From: Caecitellus pseudoparvulus
Lineage: Eukaryota > Bigyra: Bicosoecida
Direction of reading: 5' to 3'
Length of the DNA: 64,000 nucleotides
Assembly: GCA_965644315.1 (NCBI GenBank)
Contig: CBFFRQ010000018.1
Span: forward strand, 124,001-188,000
Shown here: positions 28,170-36,481 of the stretch, one piece after another
Layout of the letters: each line of letters begins with the position of its first letter
Position numbering within the stretch: position 1 is the stretch's first letter
The notes under the pieces: generated by a model
Seen by the model: the letters and a program-made list of their open reading frames with translations, nothing else
What the model was told of the DNA's origin: nothing
Database searches by the model: none
Made by a program: the position numbers and the translations under genes

Positions 28170-29720
28170 ATGGCATCCCAGCGTGTTTGCACGGCAACCC
28201 GCGCGGAAATGCCACCTAGATGTGCTCGTCTGTCGTCAAAGGTGTCAAGTCAAAGGTTGGTCTATTGGATGGTGTTTCTTGCGACCCTGTTTCCTGGCGT
28301 GGTGGGCGGCATCCCAGCATGCTGTGTGGTGGAAGGCAACGCACTGCAGTTCTGTAGCTGCTGCACAAGCTCGAGCTTGAGCATCACACACAGTAGCATC
28401 ACGGACATCAATGCCAGTGCATTCAACAGCCTCATCAGTCTAAAATACCTCTATCTCAACTACAACGATGCCCTGACCAGTCTGCCTGCGGGCGTGTTTG
28501 ACAACCTCAACAGCCTCACATACTTGTCCCTGCACAACAACGCCCTGACCAGCCTGCCTGCGGGCGTGTTTGACAACCTCACCAGCCTCACAGACCTGGA
28601 CCTGAGCTGGAACAGGGCCCTGGTCAGCCTGCCTGTCGGCATGTTTGACAGCCTCACAAGCCTCACATCCTTGTACCTGAGCTACACCGACCTGACCAGC
28701 CTGCCTGTCGGCGTGTTTGGCAGCCTCACAAGCCTCACAGACTTGGACCTGAGGGGTAACGACCTGACCAGCCTGCCTGTCGGCGTGTTTGACAGCCTCA
28801 CAAGCCTCACATACTTGGACCTGAGGGGTAACGACCTGACCAGCCTGCCTGTGGGCGTGTTTGGCAGCCTCACGTACCTCACATACTTGGACCTTTCCGG
28901 GAATGACCTGACCAGCCTGCCTGTGGGCGTGTTTGGCAGCCTCACGTACCTCACATACTTGGACCTTTTCGGGAACGACCTGACCAGCCTGCCTGTGGGC
29001 GTGTTTGACAGCCTCACTCGCCTTACAGACCTGGACCTGAGCTGGAACCGGGCCCTGGCCAGCCTGCCTGTGGGCGTGTTTGACAGCCTCACAAGCCTCA
29101 CACGCCTTAACCTGAGGGGCAATGATGCCATGTCTTGCCTGCCTGTGGGCGTGTTTGACAGTCTCATCAGTCTGGTCAGCCTCTCCACGTCAGGATCACC
29201 CTTTGCGCGATCTTGCCCGCCACCTTCACCTTCACATTTTAGCTGCTCCATGCAAGATGTTCAAATACCCTCAAAATCTCAGCTCTGCGTGTGTCAGCGC
29301 TGCCCCGTTCTTCCGTTCAAGTCCAACAACACCATGAATTGCCATGCACCACATAGCTGTTCTGCCGCATCAGGAAACAATCCTTTCATCCTACATGAGG
29401 GTGCTGATGTAATTTGCTCTGGCAGTGCCTCTTGCACAAACGCCGTCATGTTTTGTACCCGCCCATCCACGCCTGGCTACTGCACCATTTCATGCACAGG
29501 AGCAGGTTCATGCGTAGGAAGCACGTTGTACGGCGCTTGGAGCTGCAGCCCAGGAATGTGCCCACCTGTAGTGGACGTTGTGTCCCTGTCTGGCCAGAGT
29601 CTGGCCTTGACTACGCCCACACCAAGTCCTTCTCCAAGCATGACTTCGCCACCCAACAAAACACCTTCTCAGATGCCGAGTAGATCACAGTCAGCGATCC
29701 AACACCATCAGCATGTGTGA
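28170..29720 (+). CDS. Secreted leucine-rich-repeat protein with near-identical repeats
   Basis: 516 residues from the ATG at 28170, chosen because it puts the hydrophobic segment YWMVFLATLFPGVVGG ~30 residues from the N-terminus as a signal peptide; the frame is open further up to 27897. A Cys-rich cap (IPACCVV..FCSCC) is followed by ten to eleven LRRs of 24-25 residues with consensus LTSLPVGVFDSLTSLTYLDL, from ~28430 to ~29190. The repeats are almost identical at DNA level. After them comes a Cys-rich region (~29215-29570, about 20 cysteines) and a Ser/Pro/Thr tail. No membrane anchor or kinase follows, so as read it is secreted, but downstream DNA keeps protein-like frames (see 29721-31361), so the original protein may have been longer. 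Possible roles are adhesion or recognition of glycans or other cells; none is proven. Confidence 0.85.
   Translation: MASQRVCTATRAEMPPRCARLSSKVSSQRLVYWMVFLATLFPGVVGGIPACCVVEGNALQFCSCCTSSSLSITHSSITDINASAFNSLISLKYLYLNYNDALTSLPAGVFDNLNSLTYLSLHNNALTSLPAGVFDNLTSLTDLDLSWNRALVSLPVGMFDSLTSLTSLYLSYTDLTSLPVGVFGSLTSLTDLDLRGNDLTSLPVGVFDSLTSLTYLDLRGNDLTSLPVGVFGSLTYLTYLDLSGNDLTSLPVGVFGSLTYLTYLDLFGNDLTSLPVGVFDSLTRLTDLDLSWNRALASLPVGVFDSLTSLTRLNLRGNDAMSCLPVGVFDSLISLVSLSTSGSPFARSCPPPSPSHFSCSMQDVQIPSKSQLCVCQRCPVLPFKSNNTMNCHAPHSCSAASGNNPFILHEGADVICSGSASCTNAVMFCTRPSTPGYCTISCTGAGSCVGSTLYGAWSCSPGMCPPVVDVVSLSGQSLALTTPTPSPSPSMTSPPNKTPSQMPSRSQSAIQHHQHV
28430..29190 (+). repeat. Tandem ~72-75-bp repeats coding for leucine-rich repeats
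   Basis: About ten head-to-tail copies within the LRR gene. The segment encoding SLPVGVFDSLT recurs with only a few changed bases per copy, and 28860-28980 contains two copies that differ in only a handful of positions (a DLSGND / DLFGND pair). Such identity suggests recent expansion or homogenisation. Confidence 0.9.
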
Positions 29721-31361
29721 CTCTCACTGGTACGCCGACTCACTGCGCTAGTGCCAAGGCGACGTACACTGAACAAGGGGGACCATCTCAAGATTGCTAG
29801 GGTCGCGGCCAGCTTCACTGTGACGGGAACAGCATCCAATAGCGCCAGTTCCCCGGCCGCATTCACTGCGAGTGTTTTACCTCGAATCCCATCCCTGACA
29901 CACCACCCCTACACCGCTCAGTGTGTGCCCAAACACCCTCGTCACACAACTCCTCGCCCCACCTCCACACTACCCATGCTTTTCAGCTCAGCTCGCATGT
30001 GCCGACCACTGCTCCTCCTCACAGGCCTTCGCCCTCCCTTGCCCCCGAGTAGGTTCATGCCTCTCCTACATTGACGTGCACCGCCTCATAATCAACCTGC
30101 ACACCGCGGCCTCGCATGCCAAGCCTGTGCCGATGGCTGGGCTGCTTCCTCACCCTGTACCACATGCCGCCAGTGACCCTACGGTGGCGTGGCGCCAGAT
30201 GTCGTCAAGGTGGGTTCCACAGCCGCACAGATGGGGCTGGGACTGGCCATGTCTCGATTCGCAATGCACGGGTATTGCGCGTGCTCCAGGATGTGTCGCG
30301 AGGGGCCTGTTCAGCAGCGGCCCGCGCCTGGCCATGTGGTACATCGGCATGGTGGGGCAGGTGGTGCTTCTGGTTTCCAACACGCCAGGTACACTGCAGG
30401 CGACAACCCACACTCTGGTCCACTGAGCTGATGTGTGTGGCATGGCCCAGCCGTGGCGAGCTGGCCAGCATCAGACCCTGCCACCCAACGGCACCATGTA
30501 CGCCAGTCAGCCTGAGCGTGCCCAAGGCGTGGATGTGCTGGGTATCATGCAGAGATAGCAAAAGTGTCCGGCTTCGCACGCTCTGGGTGTCTGGCTAGAG
30601 GGGTCTTCGCCGAGACACCCGGTGTCCGGGAATTGGCGTTCGGCCAGTTCTTGTCCCCCCCGTCACGGACCTCAGCAAAGGACATCGAGTAGTCCCTCGA
30701 AGCGCTCTGTGGCAAGAAACTGTCTCATTTTGTCATCCTCTGCGAATCTGTACACACCTGAAAAGGTTCAAGAGCATGATTCTGACGTTTCCCGTATTGC
30801 GTATTCCAATTGAATCTGTGTTTGACTGTTTTGGGGGCGACTGCAGAAGTTTTACACCTTGCCGGGCAATCCTATTCCACTTCACACGATACCAGCCTCC
30901 AGTGGTTAAAATCTGTGCGCTACTCCTTGCACGGCATCGCCTGTGATGGCATGGTGGCCTGGGGTGATGTGTCGCTTGCCTTTATGCCCAGAGCAGGGAT
31001 CTCAGGGGTGTCCGGGAAGCTATTTCCGCACCTTTTGCTGAGATGCCGGACACCCCAACCGTAGGGGGGTTGCCCCCCCCCTTGTGACCCCCCCCCCTCG
31101 TCGCCCGTGTCCAAGGCGCTGGAGGAGCAAGTGTGAGGTGAGTGTGGTGAAAACAAGAGGTTGCAATGCATTGAACTTCCTAACCCTAAGGCTGAAAAGG
31201 TCACCTTTACCACATGTCAAAGCTCAAGCTGTACTCTGACGTAGCTTGCATGGAGGCAACTTGCAATGTAAAGGGTGGCTATCCTTGGTTGAGGGGTTTG
31301 TGTCGCAAATAGTGAAGTCGACGAATCTCGTTTCGCTGATGTGCGAAGGTTGAAGTGGAGG
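29721..31361. other. 1.6-kb spacer with probable decayed coding remnants
   Basis: No intact gene. Just after the LRR stop, one plus frame reads SDPTPSACVTLTGTPTHCAS and stops near 29800; another picks up with ASFTVTGTASNSASSPAAF and runs to ~30074. These look like repeat-type extracellular segments, so either the LRR gene has lost its C-terminal part through frameshifts or further exons exist. From ~30430 on I see nothing coding. A G-run and two C-runs lie at 31062-31098. Confidence 0.4.
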
Positions 31362-34300
31362 CTACACCAGTTCCTGTCTGCAAGCTGTGGCGAACAGAGT
31401 GCCGAGTTCGCTGTTTGCACCAGAGTCTGTGATTGAATAACCTGGAGCTTCCACTAGTCGCTCTGGGAGCCTGCACACCTTTCTCCCTGAAGCAAACATG
31501 CGAGCTGCAAGGGAACAGATACCCCAACCATGGTTGAAAAGCATGTCGGAAAACCCCCCAACACCAAGGAACGCTGAGCGGTCTACAAGGACAACATCCT
31601 CACGCCGCACTGTGCCAGATAGAATGCTGGCACGCCACCCCCATGCTGGTGCCAAAAGCTCCGTGACACCGTCGCCTGCTGTGCTGTGCGAGCTGGCGTG
31701 GCGCAACGTCCAGGGAGTGAGAAAGTCCGCGGCATTCTTGGCATGTGCCTGAAGTAGCACTTGCAGGGCACCCGGGAATAGCTTGGCGCCATTCAGCAAG
31801 AACAGGAGGTTCTTCGTCGTTGCCTTGCTGGCTGCATGGTTCAGAGCTTGTGCCTTGCCTTCAAGCGGCAACTGGAGAACGTCTCCATGCCCGGCTGCCT
31901 GGAGGTTCACGTTCAAGTCCTCCCACACTGTCTGCACAGAGCCTCGAGGATTCAAATCAATAACAACTACTTTCAAGGTTGAGATGGCCTCATCAAGCAC
32001 TGACCGCACGGTTGCTTCAGTGATTGCGGGATCTGTCACGGCAAGCACCACAACGGTGACCGATCGAGCAGGTCTGGACAAGGTCTCAGCAGCTCTGATC
32101 CCACGTCTGGTGATACTAAAACGAACCCATGACTCAAGCTCGGTCGTGGTCAAAGCGTGCTGGGGTGGCGGTGCAAACGCGCCGCGGGCACCCAAGCAAC
32201 TCCCAGGGAGACAGCTCTGTAACACCCCCACGAAGCCATTAACTCCCAATCTGTCTGAATAAAAGCACCCACACGACACCGCAGCCCTATCGGGTAGCCA
32301 CGTTTGATAGTGAGAAGGTGCAATAACTCGCACACCTTGCCGGGCGGCTGCCAGAACCAGGGGGCCCTGGCTGCGCGAGGAAGGGAGAAGCACGAGACGG
32401 CCTGATTCTGGAACGAAACTGGGGTCGGTCAACAACACAGTGAAAGCATCATGCTTGAATGTCTCATATGCGCCACTTGCCGGGGCATAGGCACATCCAG
32501 CCTTCAGAAGCAGCTCAACGAGGAGTGGCCTTTGTGGGTGTACCCTATCCATCATAACGAGCCAAGTCTGGCCCCCTGCCAGAGAAGATAGCGTGATAGC
32601 ATCAATCAACTGATGAAGCTGCAATTCAGAAATACGGGTGGTTTGCCAGACGACCAAGACATCATGGGGCAGCTCAGCGTTGGCTCTGGCAATAAGCTCA
32701 GCGCGGCTCGACACAGAAAGCACAAGTGGCACACAAGAGTGATGGTCAGAGGCAAATGGACCTAAGCTTTGGCGTATATCATACTGGCTTTGGAACGCAA
32801 CTACATCGGCAAGCTTCGCCAACTCCACTGCCGGAGGGAGCAGCGAGAGAGTGGCTCCGTGGAAGTTGGGAGCGATTAAATCATCAGCTGGGATCCAGTG
32901 TGCGATGAAAGTGACTCCAGCGAAGCTGGTTTGCATCCGCTTCTTGTGCAAAGCAACAGATACCCATGGAAACCCAGCATCAAAATGGATGATGTCAAAG
33001 GCGGTGCTTTCAAGCCAGTCTGCAAGCGCGACTGCAGTTGGCGAAAACCCATCGTCCGGCTCAATGCTGTCCACGCCCCTAACTCCGTGTCGCACTATTG
33101 CTTCCAGGGAGTGTAAGCTGAGGGAATCAGGCAGGGTTGGCGCGCTGATAAGTGGAGTGGCTGCCGACCGGCTTGAGTCCCCTGAAAGAACTACGGCCAC
33201 ATGGCTGGTGTCAGCTGCATCGATGGCAGCATTCAGAACAGGATCCAATGCTGACACGTGCCCCCACGAGCTCAAGAACACACTCCCCTGTGCAGCCTTG
33301 AAGAATTCCTTGGGCTGGGCGATCCAATCAAGACTCTTCACTTCCACCGTCACAGCAGTGCCCCCCGCACACCGCAACTTGAACGCCAGCATGGCCTGCG
33401 CACCGTGCGGGAAACGAAGCAGGCCACGATCAGAAGAATCCCGGATAAAGGTCACTGCAAACCACCTTAGGCCATCTTCTGTTACAAGCATTTCCAATGC
33501 CCTCTCTTCCCTGCAGCCGCTCCACTGAATGCGCACGGCCTGCACGAGGCGCAGGTGAAGCAGGTCCAGCCCAATCCAATCCGTTGCTGATAAAGGCCGG
33601 TGCATGTGCCACGCAGTCGCATCGTTGCCATCCACAGCACGGATGAAATGAAACGATCCATGCTCAGGCGCCCAGCCTTTTGCAAAGGGACTGGCCCGCA
33701 CAGCTGTAATGCACCAGTTGTCCGAGACAGGGTCGACGCTTGACATGAAGACAGCAGAGTCGTCGTGGCTAATCGCTTTATGGACCCCGCTTAAACTCTT
33801 ACGTGACTTAAATTCTCGTTGGATGGGGCAATCAGCAGTGCCAAGGCACTGTTCCACCATGCGCAGCGCCCGCAGCTGGTGCTCTGTGTTCTTCGCACGG
33901 TTGTCCGTGCACGTGCTGCATGAGAACGCGCCGCTCGTATCCAGGCCCTCTTGGTCAAGCGACTGCTGCACGACAGTGGGCAGCTCGTTCAGGAGGAGGC
34001 TGAAGTATAAGTCTGCGAAGCGCTTCTGCTCATCTGTGAAAGCTAGAGCTTCCTGCAGCTCCAGGAACTTCAACGCTAGGTGTCGTGGCACGAAGGCGCC
34101 CGTGCCCAGCCACGTGAAGCCTGTGTGCAGGTCCGCTGCGATGTCCAGGAAGGACCACTTGCGGGACAGGACCCAGGAGCTGGCATCTGTGCCGACAGTG
34201 ATGAGGTGTGGGTTGGCAGCTGCCAAGGCGTGCAGGGAGTTAAGGTTGGAGGGAAGGAAGTCGTCGTCGATGATGAAGCAGAGGTCGTTGTGGGCTGCTT

Positions 34301-35861
34301 GACAGCCGACGTACTTGGCCTGCGTAAAGATGTTCTCGCGTTGGGCCAGAACCGTGACCCTGCCTTCCAGCAATACACCACATTCTGCTTCCTGCAAGGC
34401 CTTCGAAATGCCCGCCTCAAGGCTGTTCTGCACCACGATGAACTCTGTGAGAAAAGGGTAGTTTGCTGCTGCCTGGCAGACGACTTTCACCACGTTGTTA
34501 AATCGCTTCCATGCAGTGATGACCAGCGACGCTGGTTGGCTCTCGTGTTGGCTTGCTGCAGCCGCCAACAAGCGCGTGCGCAGCTCGCGCGAAGGCCAAT
34601 CCTGAGGCTGAACTGGCACATCTTGCCCATCTGTCTTCAGGACACGGTAGTCCTGGCCGGGCGCAGCAATGGAGAGCTTGGTCCACCTGAGAGGAAGCGT
34701 TCCGTTGAAAGCACGACCAGGCAGCTCTGAAAGACACTTGTCCCGCATGTTCATCCAGCCGCCCTGCTCTGACAGGCCGATGTGCCGTGTGATATCCTTG
34801 ACTGACACCACCTCCCCCTGCACGTGCACCGGCGGCAGGCCCGACAGACTGGACGCCAGCATGTTCAGGCCGATGTCATCACAGTTGAAGACTTCGTCCA
34901 CGTATGCCTGCAGCTGCGTGTTCGCGGCGTACGCCTCCATGAGGTCCCTGTGGAACACACTGGCGCCCACCAGCACCATGGAGTAGTGCCCGGAGGGCAG
35001 CGGGAAGTACGAGTAGGTAACTGAAACGCCACCATCATTTTCATAGACTGTGTGAGACCTTGGCAGGAAGCCAACAATTTGACGGGGGTGGTCCCTCCAC
35101 GCCCACGTTGCTCTGGACAAAGCCGACTGCTCGATGCGCAGGTCGTCATCCACCAACACCACCGCATCCGTGTCGATGTGGCGGCGCACCAGGAAACGAT
35201 TATTCATACTGTTGCGGCGCATGCGAATGACACGCACCGGCACCGTGGCCTCGATCTCGCTGGGATGCGGGGGGGTGACTTGCAGGTTGTTCCACACCAC
35301 CACGAGCCCGACACACCCAGCGTCCCGGGCAGCGTCGCCTGCATACCGCGATGCGAAGTCCCGCAGCTGCCAGAGCTTGTGGCGGCCGTAAACTTGAGTG
35401 ACAACAGTGTACGGTGTCTCGGAGAAAGAGCCATCGGGGTCTGCCTCTTGCACATCTGAAATGCGTCGATTGAGCCCAGCCTGACAGTCCACAGGCCTTC
35501 GCTCCACAGTCGTTTCACTCCAAGTGTAGCCTATAAAGGAGCCACTGAGTCCTTTCGACCTGTCTAAAATATAGTAATTCCCCATTGCGATCGAAATCAT
35601 CGCCCACACTGCAGCAATGCAAGCAACACCTGACAAAGTCACTACACAGCGGAATTTGCCTAGCGGTATGTGCCTTGCACTTGTCAATGCCCGACTCCAC
35701 GAACGAAAAGGGCCCAGGCAGCAACGCCAGCGACTCATCGAGTTCTTCATACTCGGTGGCAAGATATGTGGCAGCCTGTCTTGGCGATTCAAACTCCGTC
35801 GCTTGGTTTGGCGGCCCGCAGTTGGATGGTGAGCTGCGCTGAGCTGGGCCTTTGTATCCAT
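31362..35861 (-). CDS. Multi-domain glycosyltransferase: GT64, GT-A, F5/8C-like, GT4-like, GT2-like
   Basis: 1499 residues from the ATG at 35861 (the frame is open upstream but without ATG). Order: signal anchor ~72-94 (VVTLSGVACIAAVWAMISIA); GT64 exostosin-C domain ~150-400 with GLVVVWNN, NSMNNRF, DAVVLVDDDL (DDD 238-240), IVGFLPRSH, YSMVLVGASVF and FNCDDIGLNMLA; a second GT-A-like region ~440-640 with LCFIIDDDF (532-534) and FTWLGTGAF; a discoidin/F5-8C-like sugar-binding region ~705-845 (AVDGNDATAW, WIGLDLL, VQAVRIQWSG); a GT-B, GT4-like region ~860-1265 (FDIIHFDAGFPW, FIAHWIPADDLI); and a final GT2-like GT-A region ~1280-1499 (VVVLAVTDPAI, LLFLLNGAKLFPG, FNHGWGICSLAARM). GT64 enzymes transfer GlcNAc/GalNAc, as in heparan sulfate synthesis. 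The last GT2-like and GT4-like assignments rest on fold-level pattern only. Confidence 0.85.
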   Translation of the reverse strand: MDTKAQLSAAHHPTAGRQTKRRSLNRQDRLPHILPPSMKNSMSRWRCCLGPFRSWSRALTSARHIPLGKFRCVVTLSGVACIAAVWAMISIAMGNYYILDRSKGLSGSFIGYTWSETTVERRPVDCQAGLNRRISDVQEADPDGSFSETPYTVVTQVYGRHKLWQLRDFASRYAGDAARDAGCVGLVVVWNNLQVTPPHPSEIEATVPVRVIRMRRNSMNNRFLVRRHIDTDAVVLVDDDLRIEQSALSRATWAWRDHPRQIVGFLPRSHTVYENDGGVSVTYSYFPLPSGHYSMVLVGASVFHRDLMEAYAANTQLQAYVDEVFNCDDIGLNMLASSLSGLPPVHVQGEVVSVKDITRHIGLSEQGGWMNMRDKCLSELPGRAFNGTLPLRWTKLSIAAPGQDYRVLKTDGQDVPVQPQDWPSRELRTRLLAAAASQHESQPASLVITAWKRFNNVVKVVCQAAANYPFLTEFIVVQNSLEAGISKALQEAECGVLLEGRVTVLAQRENIFTQAKYVGCQAAHNDLCFIIDDDFLPSNLNSLHALAAANPHLITVGTDASSWVLSRKWSFLDIAADLHTGFTWLGTGAFVPRHLALKFLELQEALAFTDEQKRFADLYFSLLLNELPTVVQQSLDQEGLDTSGAFSCSTCTDNRAKNTEHQLRALRMVEQCLGTADCPIQREFKSRKSLSGVHKAISHDDSAVFMSSVDPVSDNWCITAVRASPFAKGWAPEHGSFHFIRAVDGNDATAWHMHRPLSATDWIGLDLLHLRLVQAVRIQWSGCREERALEMLVTEDGLRWFAVTFIRDSSDRGLLRFPHGAQAMLAFKLRCAGGTAVTVEVKSLDWIAQPKEFFKAAQGSVFLSSWGHVSALDPVLNAAIDAADTSHVAVVLSGDSSRSAATPLISAPTLPDSLSLHSLEAIVRHGVRGVDSIEPDDGFSPTAVALADWLESTAFDIIHFDAGFPWVSVALHKKRMQTSFAGVTFIAHWIPADDLIAPNFHGATLSLLPPAVELAKLADVVAFQSQYDIRQSLGPFASDHHSCVPLVLSVSSRAELIARANAELPHDVLVVWQTTRISELQLHQLIDAITLSSLAGGQTWLVMMDRVHPQRPLLVELLLKAGCAYAPASGAYETFKHDAFTVLLTDPSFVPESGRLVLLPSSRSQGPLVLAAARQGVRVIAPSHYQTWLPDRAAVSCGCFYSDRLGVNGFVGVLQSCLPGSCLGARGAFAPPPQHALTTTELESWVRFSITRRGIRAAETLSRPARSVTVVVLAVTDPAITEATVRSVLDEAISTLKVVVIDLNPRGSVQTVWEDLNVNLQAAGHGDVLQLPLEGKAQALNHAASKATTKNLLFLLNGAKLFPGALQVLLQAHAKNAADFLTPWTLRHASSHSTAGDGVTELLAPAWGWRASILSGTVRREDVVLVDRSAFLGVGGFSDMLFNHGWGICSLAARMFASGRKVCRLPERLVEAPGYSITDSGANSELGTLFATACRQELV

Positions 35862-36481
35862 GGAGCCCCTAAAGCGAGCAGCACCAGCCCTACAGTCCCA
35901 CGCATGAGTCAGAATACATTTTTCGTGAACATTGATTTGTACAATCTGCAGTCTGGTTCCCTTCGTCCCCACGTGTGTCAGTTGGACACACAATGGCCTC
36001 CGGCCATCGGTGGCCAAACTCCCAAGGTTTCCCCCCCTTCCTATGTGCCCCCCCGCGTGGGCCAGTTCTTGTCCCGAAATTTCATCCTGGTTTCTCGTTC
36101 TGCCGCTCCGATCTTTCAGTATGCAGCTTTTGATGCTTTCATGTGAACCCTAGTACTGCACAACACGCCAACCACGTGAGCTTGATGACTGCCGTACCCA
36201 CAGCAGGCATTTCCGCATGGAGCTGTGCAACAAATGCACTGTACCGCAAATTAAGGGCATCCTGGTCCACAACCAAAGGGTCCCCAGATGCCCGCGCATG
36301 AGGGTACCCGCGTTGATTGCCGTGTTGATTTCAACACGCATGTGCATTGCTGGGTTTCCTGTGAGGCCAGCGACCCCCAAGGCGACCTGGCTCTGGCTCG
36401 TCTGCCGCACAGCGGTACCATCACTGAATGAGGCGGAAGAAAGCGCGCATGACATGCCCGCTTCGTGCCATCGCCAAGTTT
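35862..36481. other. Spacer between the multi-domain GT gene and GT61 copy 2
   Basis: 620 bp; both neighbours are on the minus strand, so it holds the 3' end of GT61 copy 2 and the promoter of the multi-domain gene. The ~170 bp next to the GT61 stop resemble 18500-18664 weakly, marking the left limit of the GT61 duplication. Nothing else seen. Confidence 0.5.

Noticed and set aside
28430-29190. CRISPR-like regular repeats
   Set aside because: The periodic ~72-bp units are in-frame leucine-rich repeats; there are no unique spacers and the genome is eukaryotic.
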